Source of the DNA: an uncultured Porphyromonadaceae bacterium
Lineage (GTDB): Bacteria > Bacteroidota > Bacteroidia > Bacteroidales > Muribaculaceae
Length of the DNA stretch: 64,000 nt
Direction: 5' to 3'
Assembly (NCBI GenBank): GCA_947567425.1
Contig: CANOLV010000003.1
Location: forward strand, 87,832-151,831
Shown: piece by piece, positions 49,695 to 59,084 of the stretch
How positions within the stretch are numbered: position 1 is the first letter of the stretch
Layout of the letters: each line of letters starts with the position of its first letter
The notes under the pieces: model-generated
What the model was told of the DNA's origin: nothing
Seen by the model: the letters and a program-made list of their open reading frames with translations, nothing else
The model's database searches: none
Position numbers and translations under genes: made by a program

Positions 49695-50842
49695 AATTCA
49701 GCGACATACCCACCCCGTTCTATATAGTCTATGAAGACAGGCTAAGGCGCAACCTTGAGCTGATCAGCCGAGTGATGCGTGAGGCAGACGTCGACATAAT
49801 CATGGCATTCAAGGCCAACGCACTATGGCGCACATTCCCGATCATTCGTGAATATGTCAACAGCTCTACAGCCAGCTCGCTGAACGAGATGAAGCTTGGA
49901 GTCGAAGAATTGGGCGGAAATGTCCATTCATACTGTCCGGCCTACACCGATGATACAATCGGTGAATTCCTGAGCGGAAGTTCGCACATAACGTTCAATT
50001 CGATCGCTCAGTTCAATCGCTTCAAAGATACGGTCGATTCATATAACCGATCACATCCTGACAGACAGGTATCGCCCGGAATTCGTGTCAATCCGCAGTG
50101 CTCGGTTATCGACACTGACATCTACAATCCGGCTCTGCCCGGGTCGCGATTCGGAGTGACCTCTGACCAGCTTGACGGAAAGTTGCCCGACGGAGTCGAA
50201 GGACTTCATTTCCATGCTTTGTGCGAGTCATCGTCATACGATCTTGAAAAGGTGCTGAATGCTTTTGAGACACAGTTCGGCGACTACCTCCCACGGATAA
50301 AATGGGTGAACATGGGAGGCGGACATCTTATGACGCGCGAAGGATACGATGTCGACCACCTGATTTCACTCCTTAAGGCATTCAAACAGCGTTATCCCTG
50401 GCTGAAAGTGATAATGGAACCAGGTAGCGCCTTCACCTGGCGTACCGGCGACCTGATTACTTCTGTGGTCGACATAGTGTATAATCAAGGGGTCAGTACG
50501 GCCATTATCGATGCATCCTTCGCATGCCACATGCCCGACTGTCTGGAGATGCCATACAAACCGGCCATCAGTGAAAGTGTCGCTGATGATGCGTCGTTGC
50601 CGACATACCGTCTTGGCGGAAATTCCTGCCTTAGCGGCGACTATGTAGGCGACTGGTCGTTCGCTAAACCGCTGAAAGCAGGAGACAAACTGACTCTCGA
50701 AGACATGAACCATTACACCACCGTAAAGACCACGATGTTCAACGGCATACAGCATCCGGCAATAGTGTTTTGCGACACTGACGGCGATTGTCGCTACCTT
50801 CGGCAGTTCACCTACGACGACTATAAAAACAGAATGAGTTAA
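49691..50842 (+). CDS. nspC: Carboxynorspermidine decarboxylase
   Basis: PLP enzyme that removes the carboxyl group from carboxynorspermidine or carboxyspermidine in the alternative spermidine route. The PLP lysine is Lys41 in MAFKANALW; the fold-III barrel continues to the phosphate-binding GGGH and the active-site region MEPGSAF. The 383-residue length is normal. The partner carboxyspermidine dehydrogenase is not in the window. Its start overlaps the helicase stop (ATGA). Confidence 0.95.
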   Translation: MKFSDIPTPFYIVYEDRLRRNLELISRVMREADVDIIMAFKANALWRTFPIIREYVNSSTASSLNEMKLGVEELGGNVHSYCPAYTDDTIGEFLSGSSHITFNSIAQFNRFKDTVDSYNRSHPDRQVSPGIRVNPQCSVIDTDIYNPALPGSRFGVTSDQLDGKLPDGVEGLHFHALCESSSYDLEKVLNAFETQFGDYLPRIKWVNMGGGHLMTREGYDVDHLISLLKAFKQRYPWLKVIMEPGSAFTWRTGDLITSVVDIVYNQGVSTAIIDASFACHMPDCLEMPYKPAISESVADDASLPTYRLGGNSCLSGDYVGDWSFAKPLKAGDKLTLEDMNHYTTVKTTMFNGIQHPAIVFCDTDGDCRYLRQFTYDDYKNRMS

Positions 50843-50854
50843 AACAATCCAAAC

Positions 50855-51862
50855 ATGAGTTCAATGCCGAGATTTTCCGTAATAGTGCCGGTCTATAACC
50901 GCATAGACGAAGTGCGCGACCTGCTGCAGAGTCTTTCAGAACAGGAAAGTAAAGATTTTGAGGTGATAATCGTCGAGGACGGTTCCTCTCTGCCATGCAG
51001 GGAGGTCATCGGAGAATACGCCGGCCGAATAGATGTAAAATACTATTTCAAAGAGAACGAAGGACGTTCGATAGCACGCAATTACGGTCTTGAGCGTGCC
51101 TCGGGCAAATACTTCATATTCTTTGATTCAGACTGCGTGATTCCATCCGGTTATTTCAGAAAACTCGCGGAAATGCTGGACCGGACCAACCTGGATTGTT
51201 TCGGCGGACCCGACACAGCCCACGAATCATTCAGTGATACTCAGAAAGCCATAAACTACTCAATGACCTCCTTCCTTACCACCGGAGGCATAAGAGGGGG
51301 CAAGATACAACTTGAGAAGTTTACTCCACGAACTTTCAACATGGGATTTTCCCGAAAAGTCTACGATAAGGTGGGTGGCTTCCGTGAGATGTTTTCTGAA
51401 GACATCGACATGAGTACCCGCATAAAGAATGCCGGATTCAGCATAGGGCTTATACGTGAGACACCGGTGTTTCATAAACGCCGTGTTGACTTCAAGAAAT
51501 TTCTCCGTCAGGTATATGTGTTCGGTATGTCGCGCATAACATTGTATTTACTTTATCCCGGCACGCTGAAACTCGTCCATTGGCTTCCTGCGATCGCTGT
51601 AATCGGAGCAGTGGTCTTGATTGTGGCATCAATCATAGTATCACCATGGTTTCTGCTTCCGTTGGCACTGTATCTGACGGCAATATGGCTCACAGCAGTC
51701 ATATCCACCAAAAGTGTCAAAATTGCGAGTCTCGCAATTCCGGCCAGCATTATACAGCTCGGAGGATATGGATGCGGATTCCTCAAGGCATTCACCGAAA
51801 AAATACTGCTGCGACGCGGACGAAATGTAGAACAAGAAATATCATTAAGAAAAGGAAAATAA
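50855..51862 (+). CDS. Family 2 glycosyltransferase with C-terminal membrane segments
   Basis: A 335-residue protein with a GT-A fold: FSVIVPVYNRIDEVRDLL at the N-terminus, VIIVEDGSS, and the metal-binding DSD in FFDSDCVIP. The acceptor-side motif SEDIDMSTRI (ED) follows, and two or three hydrophobic segments lie in the last 100 residues. It should add a sugar to a lipid or polysaccharide on the inner face of the membrane; donor and acceptor are unknown. A later Met at 50864 could also be the start. It is the third gene of the helicase operon. Confidence 0.9.
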   Translation: MSSMPRFSVIVPVYNRIDEVRDLLQSLSEQESKDFEVIIVEDGSSLPCREVIGEYAGRIDVKYYFKENEGRSIARNYGLERASGKYFIFFDSDCVIPSGYFRKLAEMLDRTNLDCFGGPDTAHESFSDTQKAINYSMTSFLTTGGIRGGKIQLEKFTPRTFNMGFSRKVYDKVGGFREMFSEDIDMSTRIKNAGFSIGLIRETPVFHKRRVDFKKFLRQVYVFGMSRITLYLLYPGTLKLVHWLPAIAVIGAVVLIVASIIVSPWFLLPLALYLTAIWLTAVISTKSVKIASLAIPASIIQLGGYGCGFLKAFTEKILLRRGRNVEQEISLRKGK

Positions 51863-51870
51863 ATAAACAA

Positions 51871-52590
51871 ATGGAATCCTCCTCTCCTCAGGTGCGCGAC
51901 TATATCTTGATCGAAGATTTAGCCGCGGACGACCGCCCACGTGAAAAAGCCATGCGCAATGGCATCAGGTCGCTCAGCAAGGCCGAACTGATAGCCATCA
52001 TATTCGGCAATGGCATGAAAGGCAAATCAGTGCTGACCATGAGCCAGGAATTATTGGCCAACAATCAGGGCCGATTAAGCAACATAGCCCGTAAATCAAT
52101 TAAGGAAATCATACGCGACAATCCCGGTATCGGTCCTGCGAAGGCCGTTGCGCTTGCAGCGGCTATTGAACTCGGCATAAGATGCCAAAGTGAGATGCCT
52201 GACGATAAAGTGCGTATTGTCGGCAGCCAGACCGTCTATCAATATATGAGAGGACAACTGCAAAGACTCAATCACGAAGAATTCTGGGTGTTGGTACTGT
52301 CGCGAAGCAATCATATAGTCGACTCCATCTGTATAAGCCAGGGTGGCACGTCGGCCACGGTGGTCGACCCAAAGCTACTGTTTAAGAAAGTTGTCGACCA
52401 AGGCGACAAGGCCTCGTCCATAATCCTGGTACATAACCATCCGTCGGGAAATCTACGTCCGAGTGCCGACGACGACCGTCTGACAAAGCGCCTGTCGGAG
52501 TGCGGCAAACTATTGGATATTCCGGTGCTTGACCATCTTATCATAACACCGGAATCATACTTCTCCTATGCCGACGAGTCGCGGTTATAG
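51871..52590 (+). CDS. radC: RadC family JAB-domain protein
   Basis: A 239-residue protein with an N-terminal helix-hairpin-helix (LSKAELIAIIFGNG, NPGIGPAKAVAL) and a C-terminal JAMM metalloprotease-like motif HNHPSGN with downstream SADD. Despite the name, a direct role in repair is doubtful (family knowledge). I start it at MESSSPQVRDY (51871), 8 bases after the glycosyltransferase gene. Its stop overlaps that of the convergent feoAB by six bases. Confidence 0.95.
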   Translation: MESSSPQVRDYILIEDLAADDRPREKAMRNGIRSLSKAELIAIIFGNGMKGKSVLTMSQELLANNQGRLSNIARKSIKEIIRDNPGIGPAKAVALAAAIELGIRCQSEMPDDKVRIVGSQTVYQYMRGQLQRLNHEEFWVLVLSRSNHIVDSICISQGGTSATVVDPKLLFKKVVDQGDKASSIILVHNHPSGNLRPSADDDRLTKRLSECGKLLDIPVLDHLIITPESYFSYADESRL

Positions 52591-55002
52591 AATGAGTGCT
52601 ATGTTGTAGGCTATAAAAGCCACTATCCAAGCCACGCAGGTGTTGTAGATGACTGAAAATGCACCGTATTTCCAAGAGCCGGTCTCACGCACGATGGCTA
52701 CTACCGTGGCCATGCACGGGAAATATAGCAACACAAATACCATCAGACTCAAGGCCGATGCGGCTGTGAAGTCGGGCTTGCCCGTGATCACATTCGGTGC
52801 GACAAGGCGCGTCGACAAAGAATGGTCGTCAATCTCCTCATTGCCTGTGTACAGGACTCCGAGAGTCGATACGACAATTTCTTTCGCAGGAGCTCCGGCT
52901 ATCACGGCCACCGTAGACCGCCAGTGGAATCCGAGCGGTTCCATGACTGGATTAACCGCCTTGCCTATCATCTCAAGATAAGAATCGCGCGACGTGTCGA
53001 TGGCGGAATCGTCAAGCGCTATGCTTTCCGAGGTTGCCGCAGGCGCAACTGTTGAATCGTCCTCATGCAACGGAAAATAATTAAGCGCCCATACGACTAT
53101 GCTTGCCACAAGGATTATGCCTCCCATCTTCTTGAGGTATTGCTCACCTTTGCCCCACATGTGTCTTAACGACGACTTCAAGGTCGGCATTCGGTATGGG
53201 GGCAACTCCATCACGAACGGAGTCTCATCGGCCTTAAACCAGAATCTGCGCAACAATCTGGCGGTGATCACCGCCACAAATATACCGAGAAGATACAGTC
53301 CAAGGAAAGCCAGGCTGGCATGACGGGGAAAGAAAATACCCACCAAAAGCACATATACAGGCAGTCGTGCCGTGCACGACATAAACGGATTGATCAATAT
53401 GGTAATGATGCGGCTGCTGCGGCTCTCTATGGCTCTGGCCGACATTATGGCCGGAACATTACAACCGAAGCCCATCACAAGCGGTATGAAGGACTTTCCA
53501 TGGAGTCCGATCTTGTGCATCAGCTTGTCCATTATGAATGCCGCGCGGGCCATATAGCCCGAATCCTCCATCATAGATATGAAAAAATAAAGGATCAGGA
53601 TATTAGGAAGGAATACTATGACACCGCCCACACCGCCTATTATTCCGTCGGCGATTAAGTCTTTAAGAGGACCCTCGGGCATGAACCGCTGCACGAGGTC
53701 GGCCAACCATCCTACTGCAGATTCAATCCATTCCATCGGATAGGAGCCGATTTCAAACGTACACCAGAATATAAACCACATTATGACAAAGAATATCGGG
53801 AATCCGAATAGCTTGTTTGTCACGAAAGTATCTATGATTTCAGTAGCTTTTGCAGTCTCCTTTGTGGAAGGGACATAGGTCTCGGCAAGTGCTCCGGCTA
53901 TAAAGCCGTATTTTTCATTGGCGATCAACGACGTTATGTCTTCGTCGCCGCAATTACGTTCTATGCGCGCCACTTCCTGGTCACGCAGGCTGAACAGTTG
54001 CTCGCAATCGGGAGAATTGCGCACAAAATCTTCCACCTCCTTATCATGCTCAATGAGTTTTATGGCCAGATAGCGCGGTGAAAAGTGTACGCCTATCGCC
54101 GGATCACGCTTGATGGCATCTTTAATTTCAGTGACACCCTTCTCAATCTCCTTGCCAAGATTCACGTGTACATGGCGGACGGCGTCATGCCTGCCTTCAT
54201 AAACGCGGATAATCGCATCGAAAAGCTCATGTATGCCCTGCCCCGTCCTTGATACCGTAGGGACTGTAGGCACTCCGATCATCTCACCAAGCAGCTTATA
54301 GTCGAGCGAAGCACCCGACTCTTCAAGCTCGTCGTACATGTTCAAAGCTATCACCATCGAACGGTCCATATCGATAAGTTCTGTGGACAGATACAGGTTT
54401 CGCTCAAGATTGGATGCCACCACCACATTTACTATCACATCGGGCATTTCGTCGCGGAGATATCTTCTGACATATAATTCCTCGGGAGTATATGACGACA
54501 ACGAATATGTACCGGGAAGATCGACGATATTGAATCGGTAGCCATTGTATTCAAAATGGCCTTTTTTAGCATCGACCGTCACTCCGCTGTAGTTGCCCAC
54601 ATGCTCCTTCGCTCCTGAAGCGACATTGAACAAAGATGTCTTTCCGCAATTCGGATTACCGATAAGTGCTATGTTTATGGTTTTGGCATTACCGTCGTAG
54701 GCCGGATGGAATTTTCCTTTGGGCTCGCTGTGGTCAACTGTACCGTTTCCGGAGGTTATGGTGCCCATCTCCTCGCTGGTCATCGGAATCACTTCCACCA
54801 GTTCGGCCTCGCTTCTGCGCAACGATAGCTCATAGCCCATTATGCTGTATTTGATAGGATCCTTCAACGGCGCATTAAGGAGCACTTTTATTACCTGCCC
54901 CTTGACAAACCCCATTTCAATGACACGTTTGCGGAATGCACCGTGTCCTAAAATCTTTACTACAACGCCAAATTCGCCTGTCTTTAAATCCGATAGCCTC
55001 AT
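52585..55002 (-). CDS. feoB: FeoA-FeoB fusion ferrous iron transporter
   Basis: An 805-residue protein that imports ferrous iron across the inner membrane. Residues 1-75 are a FeoA SH3-like domain (MRLSDLKTGEFGVVVKILG to EAELVEVIP). The G domain has GNPNCGKT (G1), NYSGVTV (G2), DLPGTYSL (G3) and NMYDE (G4). The membrane part contains the Gate motifs GFGCNVPAIMSAR and PFMSCTARLPVY. The FeoA-FeoB fusion is usual in Bacteroidetes. No Fur site is evident upstream. Confidence 0.96.
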   Translation of the reverse strand: MRLSDLKTGEFGVVVKILGHGAFRKRVIEMGFVKGQVIKVLLNAPLKDPIKYSIMGYELSLRRSEAELVEVIPMTSEEMGTITSGNGTVDHSEPKGKFHPAYDGNAKTINIALIGNPNCGKTSLFNVASGAKEHVGNYSGVTVDAKKGHFEYNGYRFNIVDLPGTYSLSSYTPEELYVRRYLRDEMPDVIVNVVVASNLERNLYLSTELIDMDRSMVIALNMYDELEESGASLDYKLLGEMIGVPTVPTVSRTGQGIHELFDAIIRVYEGRHDAVRHVHVNLGKEIEKGVTEIKDAIKRDPAIGVHFSPRYLAIKLIEHDKEVEDFVRNSPDCEQLFSLRDQEVARIERNCGDEDITSLIANEKYGFIAGALAETYVPSTKETAKATEIIDTFVTNKLFGFPIFFVIMWFIFWCTFEIGSYPMEWIESAVGWLADLVQRFMPEGPLKDLIADGIIGGVGGVIVFLPNILILYFFISMMEDSGYMARAAFIMDKLMHKIGLHGKSFIPLVMGFGCNVPAIMSARAIESRSSRIITILINPFMSCTARLPVYVLLVGIFFPRHASLAFLGLYLLGIFVAVITARLLRRFWFKADETPFVMELPPYRMPTLKSSLRHMWGKGEQYLKKMGGIILVASIVVWALNYFPLHEDDSTVAPAATSESIALDDSAIDTSRDSYLEMIGKAVNPVMEPLGFHWRSTVAVIAGAPAKEIVVSTLGVLYTGNEEIDDHSLSTRLVAPNVITGKPDFTAASALSLMVFVLLYFPCMATVVAIVRETGSWKYGAFSVIYNTCVAWIVAFIAYNIALIL

Positions 55003-55141
55003 ACCTTTTTCTAAGCTTGAATTTCAGAGTGCAAATATCCGAATTTATTTGGACATTTCATGCGTCCGATAGTGCTTTATTTTTAATGAATCTAAATAAT
55101 AACATCCATTAACAGTCCTGTCGGAAGAATGACATCGGTTT

Positions 55142-57613
55142 CTATTCCCGATAGTAGATCCTCTTTACTCTTTCACTTACCGACGTAAGAATCTCGTATG
55201 GAATGGTTCCTAAGGTGTCGGCAAGCTCCATAACCGAGATATTGTCGCCGAAGATCTCAACGCTGTCCCCTACACTGCACTCCGTGTCGGTCACGTCGAC
55301 CATGCAGATGTCCATACAGATATTTCCCACTGTGGGACATTTGTGGCCGTTGATCCACACAGAAGCTCTGCCACATCCGAAATGCCTGTTAAATCCGTCG
55401 GCATAACCTATCGGAATAGTGGCTATGCGCGATTTTCTTTTAAGCAATCCCCTTCGGGAGTAGCCAACCGTAGTTCCTTCGGGCCATTCCCGGACGGCTA
55501 TCACCACTGTTCGGAGCGAACTTACCGGACGAAGATCGCCCTGGGAATGATCAGGCAACGTAGGCATTCCATATAGACATATTCCCAATCGCACCATATC
55601 ATACTGAAACTGGGGGAATCTCGTGATTCCGGTACTGTTAAGGATATGCTTGAGGATATGGAAATCAAAATTATCCTGGATATATGTGCAGCATTTGTCG
55701 AAGTACTCAAACTGCCGGTAGCTGTAATCGTCCATCTCCGGACAGTCGGAGGCGGCCAAATGGCTGAACATGGACCGTGGCGACACCACGTCCTGCGACT
55801 TAAGAAGCTTGACCACATCATCAAGCTCTTCGTAAAGGAATCCAAGGCGATGCATACCGGTGTCGATCTTTATGTGAACCGGATAATCCTTTATGCCAAG
55901 TTTCCGGCCCTCGCGTATGATCTCATTCAATATGCTTATGGAATATATCTCCGGCTCAAGCCGATACTTGAACAGCGTGCGGTAATTGGTGACTTTCGGG
56001 TTGAGCACCATTATCGGCATGCTCACACCGGCATTACGTAAGTCCACACCTTCATCTACCACGGCGACGGCAAGATAAGCAGCACCCTGACTCTGCATGG
56101 TCTTGGCAATCTCCATGCTGCCGGCACCATATCCTGAAGCCTTTACCATGGCCACTATGCCCGTAGAGGGATCAAGCCTCGAACGGAAATTGTTGTAATT
56201 ATGTACCAAAGCGTCAAGATTTACCTCAAGTACTGTTTCATGCCGCTTCGCCTCCAACATATTGGCCAATTGTTCGGAATCAGAGTCAGAAAGACCCGAC
56301 ACCAGAATTATTTCATGGTCGAAATCTGTAGGAGACACAGAACCGATAAAACTGTCGAAATCCGGGAACGCCAATGCGGAACCGCCTAACGAAGAGGCAA
56401 TATGAGATGCAAGTGAACCGATGCAATATGCCCGTGACACATTCTTGTGCATAAAAAGATCGCGCATTCTATCGTATAGCGACGGCACCTCCAGATTTTC
56501 AGTCGTGACATCGCCCATGATTACGGTCAAGGACACGTCATCGGCCATACGGCGCTGAACGAAGTCCAAGGCCGTCGAAAGGGAATGGAGATCATTGGCG
56601 CACGAATCAAAAACAAGCATGCAGTGATTGACACCTTCCACTACATTCAGACGGGTATTCACATGCCCCAGTTTTTTAATTCTCGATTTCACTGAGTCCA
56701 CGTCAATCTCCAACACGGTCAACATCGACAGCAATCCCATGACGTTTTCAAGATCTTCTTCTGAAGAGAACGGAACCTCAATGCGGATTATGCGTCCATC
56801 GAATTCATATTCTATTGACGCGCCGGATTCAGTTTTGACGACAGTTGCCCGGATATCGGCATCATTTCCGGTCAATGACCATGTAAACCGACGCCCCTTA
56901 AAACCTGATCGGACTACGGCATTGCTGATTTCCCGATCATCAGCCGAGTGGATCAATACAGGGCAATCGATAAACAACTTCATCTTTTCGTCGAGCTTTT
57001 CATCCTTCGAGGAGAAGCCATCGTCATGTTCGTCGCCTATATTTGTAATAAGCCCTATGGTCGGCATTATTATAGTCCGCAGAGCTTCCATTTCTCCGAT
57101 AGTAGATATGCCGGCTTCAAATATGGCCAGATCCTCGCCCCCGTTCATATCCCAGACAGAAAGCGGCACACCGATCTGACTATTGTAGCTACGCGGACTT
57201 CGGATCACTTTCATTGTAGGATTAAGGACTTGATAAAGCCATTCTTTAAGCGTAGTTTTGCCTCGGCTACCAGTAATTCCTACTACCGGGGCATCATTAT
57301 AACGGCTGCGGTGATGCGCGGCGAGAGCCTGCAGTGCATGCGACACATCGTCTGTAATTAAATAATTGGCATCGTCGGGAAAACTGTCCTCCAGATGTGT
57401 GACAACAAAATTTCCAACTCCTTTCCCATAAAGTTCGGGGATAAATTTATGGCCGTCGTTGTTAGGCGTAGAAAGAGCAAAGAACAATGTTTTTTTAGGA
57501 TATGTCAAAGCCCTTGAATCAGTAAGAAGAGTATCGACAGTGTATTCTGGATGCCGAGGCTCCTCCACATCAAGAACGCTGGCTATATCGGAGATAGTAT
57601 ATTTCATCATCAT
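55142..57613 (-). CDS. Bifunctional MurF / alanine racemase
   Basis: An 823-residue fusion. The N-terminal half is MurF, adding D-Ala-D-Ala to the UDP-MurNAc-tripeptide (P-loop GITGSRGKTT; NIGDEHDDG region); the C-terminal half is a PLP alanine racemase that makes D-Ala (Lys491 in VAMVKASGYG, catalytic Tyr region VGYSRRG). Substrate supply and use are thus joined. At residues 336-341 the MurF motif usually written DSYNSD or DSYNAN reads DSCAND. Three successive Met codons (57613, 57610, 57607) allow some choice of start. Confidence 0.94.
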   Translation of the reverse strand: MMMKYTISDIASVLDVEEPRHPEYTVDTLLTDSRALTYPKKTLFFALSTPNNDGHKFIPELYGKGVGNFVVTHLEDSFPDDANYLITDDVSHALQALAAHHRSRYNDAPVVGITGSRGKTTLKEWLYQVLNPTMKVIRSPRSYNSQIGVPLSVWDMNGGEDLAIFEAGISTIGEMEALRTIIMPTIGLITNIGDEHDDGFSSKDEKLDEKMKLFIDCPVLIHSADDREISNAVVRSGFKGRRFTWSLTGNDADIRATVVKTESGASIEYEFDGRIIRIEVPFSSEEDLENVMGLLSMLTVLEIDVDSVKSRIKKLGHVNTRLNVVEGVNHCMLVFDSCANDLHSLSTALDFVQRRMADDVSLTVIMGDVTTENLEVPSLYDRMRDLFMHKNVSRAYCIGSLASHIASSLGGSALAFPDFDSFIGSVSPTDFDHEIILVSGLSDSDSEQLANMLEAKRHETVLEVNLDALVHNYNNFRSRLDPSTGIVAMVKASGYGAGSMEIAKTMQSQGAAYLAVAVVDEGVDLRNAGVSMPIMVLNPKVTNYRTLFKYRLEPEIYSISILNEIIREGRKLGIKDYPVHIKIDTGMHRLGFLYEELDDVVKLLKSQDVVSPRSMFSHLAASDCPEMDDYSYRQFEYFDKCCTYIQDNFDFHILKHILNSTGITRFPQFQYDMVRLGICLYGMPTLPDHSQGDLRPVSSLRTVVIAVREWPEGTTVGYSRRGLLKRKSRIATIPIGYADGFNRHFGCGRASVWINGHKCPTVGNICMDICMVDVTDTECSVGDSVEIFGDNISVMELADTLGTIPYEILTSVSERVKRIYYRE

Positions 57614-57735
57614 AATATAATTTAGATTGCGGCTTTTTAGCCGATGCGCGGCAAAATTAGTGGTTTTTCCCGAACAATGAAACAATAATCTTTCCTATCT
57701 ATAATAGGGCACCGTACATTTTATTCGATACCCTA

Positions 57736-57779
57736 TAAAAAGGACTATGCCGGAACCCAGCAATGTGGATTCCGGCATA
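57736..57779 (-). terminator. Terminator after the TPR protein gene
   Basis: On the minus strand a 10-bp stem (57779-57770 with 57755-57746) plus inner pairs is followed by CCTTTTTATAG. Confidence 0.85.
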
Positions 57780-57802
57780 CAACTTATTTTATGGTCTTCA
57801 GA

Positions 57803-59053
57803 TTACATGGCTTCAATTCTCTGGAGATTCGTTTCATCGCCAAGAGAATAATATGCGCTACGAAGTATGCGGCGGGCTTCGCTCATAGTGTTGTCGTCCT
57901 TAAGAGCATTCTCCAGATAAGGAATGGCTTCTTTAATCAGGGGATCAACTTTTTCAGCGCGCATTTTATTATATTCAGCAACCGGGAGATTGGCGTTGGC
58001 TTCATCAATCAAGGCACCTTGTGCAAAGATGACACGTCCAAGGTCAAGCTGAGCTTTAGCGAAGTCTGGGTTGATGGACACAGCCTTCTGAAGATATTCG
58101 CGGGCTTTTTCCAGATTGTTCTGGCTCTGGTAGAGTATACCCATCACATCATAAAGCTCGACATTGTTCGGGCTTACAGATATAGCCTTCTCAAGAAGAC
58201 GCTGGGCCTCTTCATACTGCTGATTGTTTATCTTATCGTTGATGATTATGGTAAGATATGTGCTTACGCTATCGCCATAAATATCATTGGCGAGAGTTGC
58301 AAGCTCTACCACCTTGGCATTGTCCTCGGCCTGAGCCGCTACGCTGATCGCGTATTCAAAGAGGCTCTGGGGAGTGTACTTGTATGAGATAGCCTTGTCA
58401 AACGCAGCCAAAGCCAAAGGAAGCTTTTCTGCCTGCCATGCGGCCAATCCCTTAAAGTAGTTTATTTCACCGAGAATAGTATCGTTCGGAGCCTTGGGGG
58501 CATCTGCTCCAAGCGACGCATTGAAGGGCATATTCGTATAAATATCCCACAGACGATATGCTCCGTCATACTCCTTGGCTTCCCACAGATACTGTCCGCC
58601 GGACATATAGTCATTATAGTGCGACGACAATGTCTTGACTATATCCTTGGAATATTTTGTCTTAATCTTCGGACTTCCATCCTTGTTGAGCTTGGGTGTT
58701 CCGTTCTTGTCCATTTCGACAATAGAGTCCAAAGGAAGTGCGGTCATATAATACTCATAACCTTTGAGCAGATCGTTGCCCATGGTTTTCTGGTCGCCGT
58801 CTTTACCCTGGCCTACGGCCTGGCGTCCATAGATGTTGTCGTAGTCCTTAAATTCAATCATGCCGGCCACGAACCATGTCTGGGGGTCATTTTTAGTCTC
58901 CTCATTGGTCATCGCGGGAGCCAAGAGGGAACGAACTGCCGGATAGTCGCTACCGGACTTTGCCTTACCTTCGGCCTCCTTGACAAGGCTCTTCTGTGCC
59001 GAAGCGGAAGCTACGGCTAAAAGGCACAGACTTAAGATGCTTAATTTTTTCAT
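57803..59053 (-). CDS. Secreted tetratricopeptide repeat protein
   Basis: A 416-residue protein with a signal peptide ending in ASASAQ. TPR units are clear at about 195-360 (EINYFKGLAAWQAEKLPLALAAFDKAISY; NNVELYDVMGILYQSQNNLEKAREYLQKAVSINPDF in adjoining repeats). It is probably periplasmic or a lipid-free outer membrane-side scaffold. The gyrA stop is 31 bases upstream on the same strand, so it may share the gyrA transcript; a strong terminator follows it. Confidence 0.87.
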   Translation of the reverse strand: MKKLSILSLCLLAVASASAQKSLVKEAEGKAKSGSDYPAVRSLLAPAMTNEETKNDPQTWFVAGMIEFKDYDNIYGRQAVGQGKDGDQKTMGNDLLKGYEYYMTALPLDSIVEMDKNGTPKLNKDGSPKIKTKYSKDIVKTLSSHYNDYMSGGQYLWEAKEYDGAYRLWDIYTNMPFNASLGADAPKAPNDTILGEINYFKGLAAWQAEKLPLALAAFDKAISYKYTPQSLFEYAISVAAQAEDNAKVVELATLANDIYGDSVSTYLTIIINDKINNQQYEEAQRLLEKAISVSPNNVELYDVMGILYQSQNNLEKAREYLQKAVSINPDFAKAQLDLGRVIFAQGALIDEANANLPVAEYNKMRAEKVDPLIKEAIPYLENALKDDNTMSEARRILRSAYYSLGDETNLQRIEAM

Positions 59054-59084
59054 AATTAAATAATATGGTTTTTGTTAGTGAAAT

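Noticed and set aside
51580-51870. Longer N-terminus for RadC
   Set aside because: It overlaps the glycosyltransferase gene in another frame and has no family similarity.
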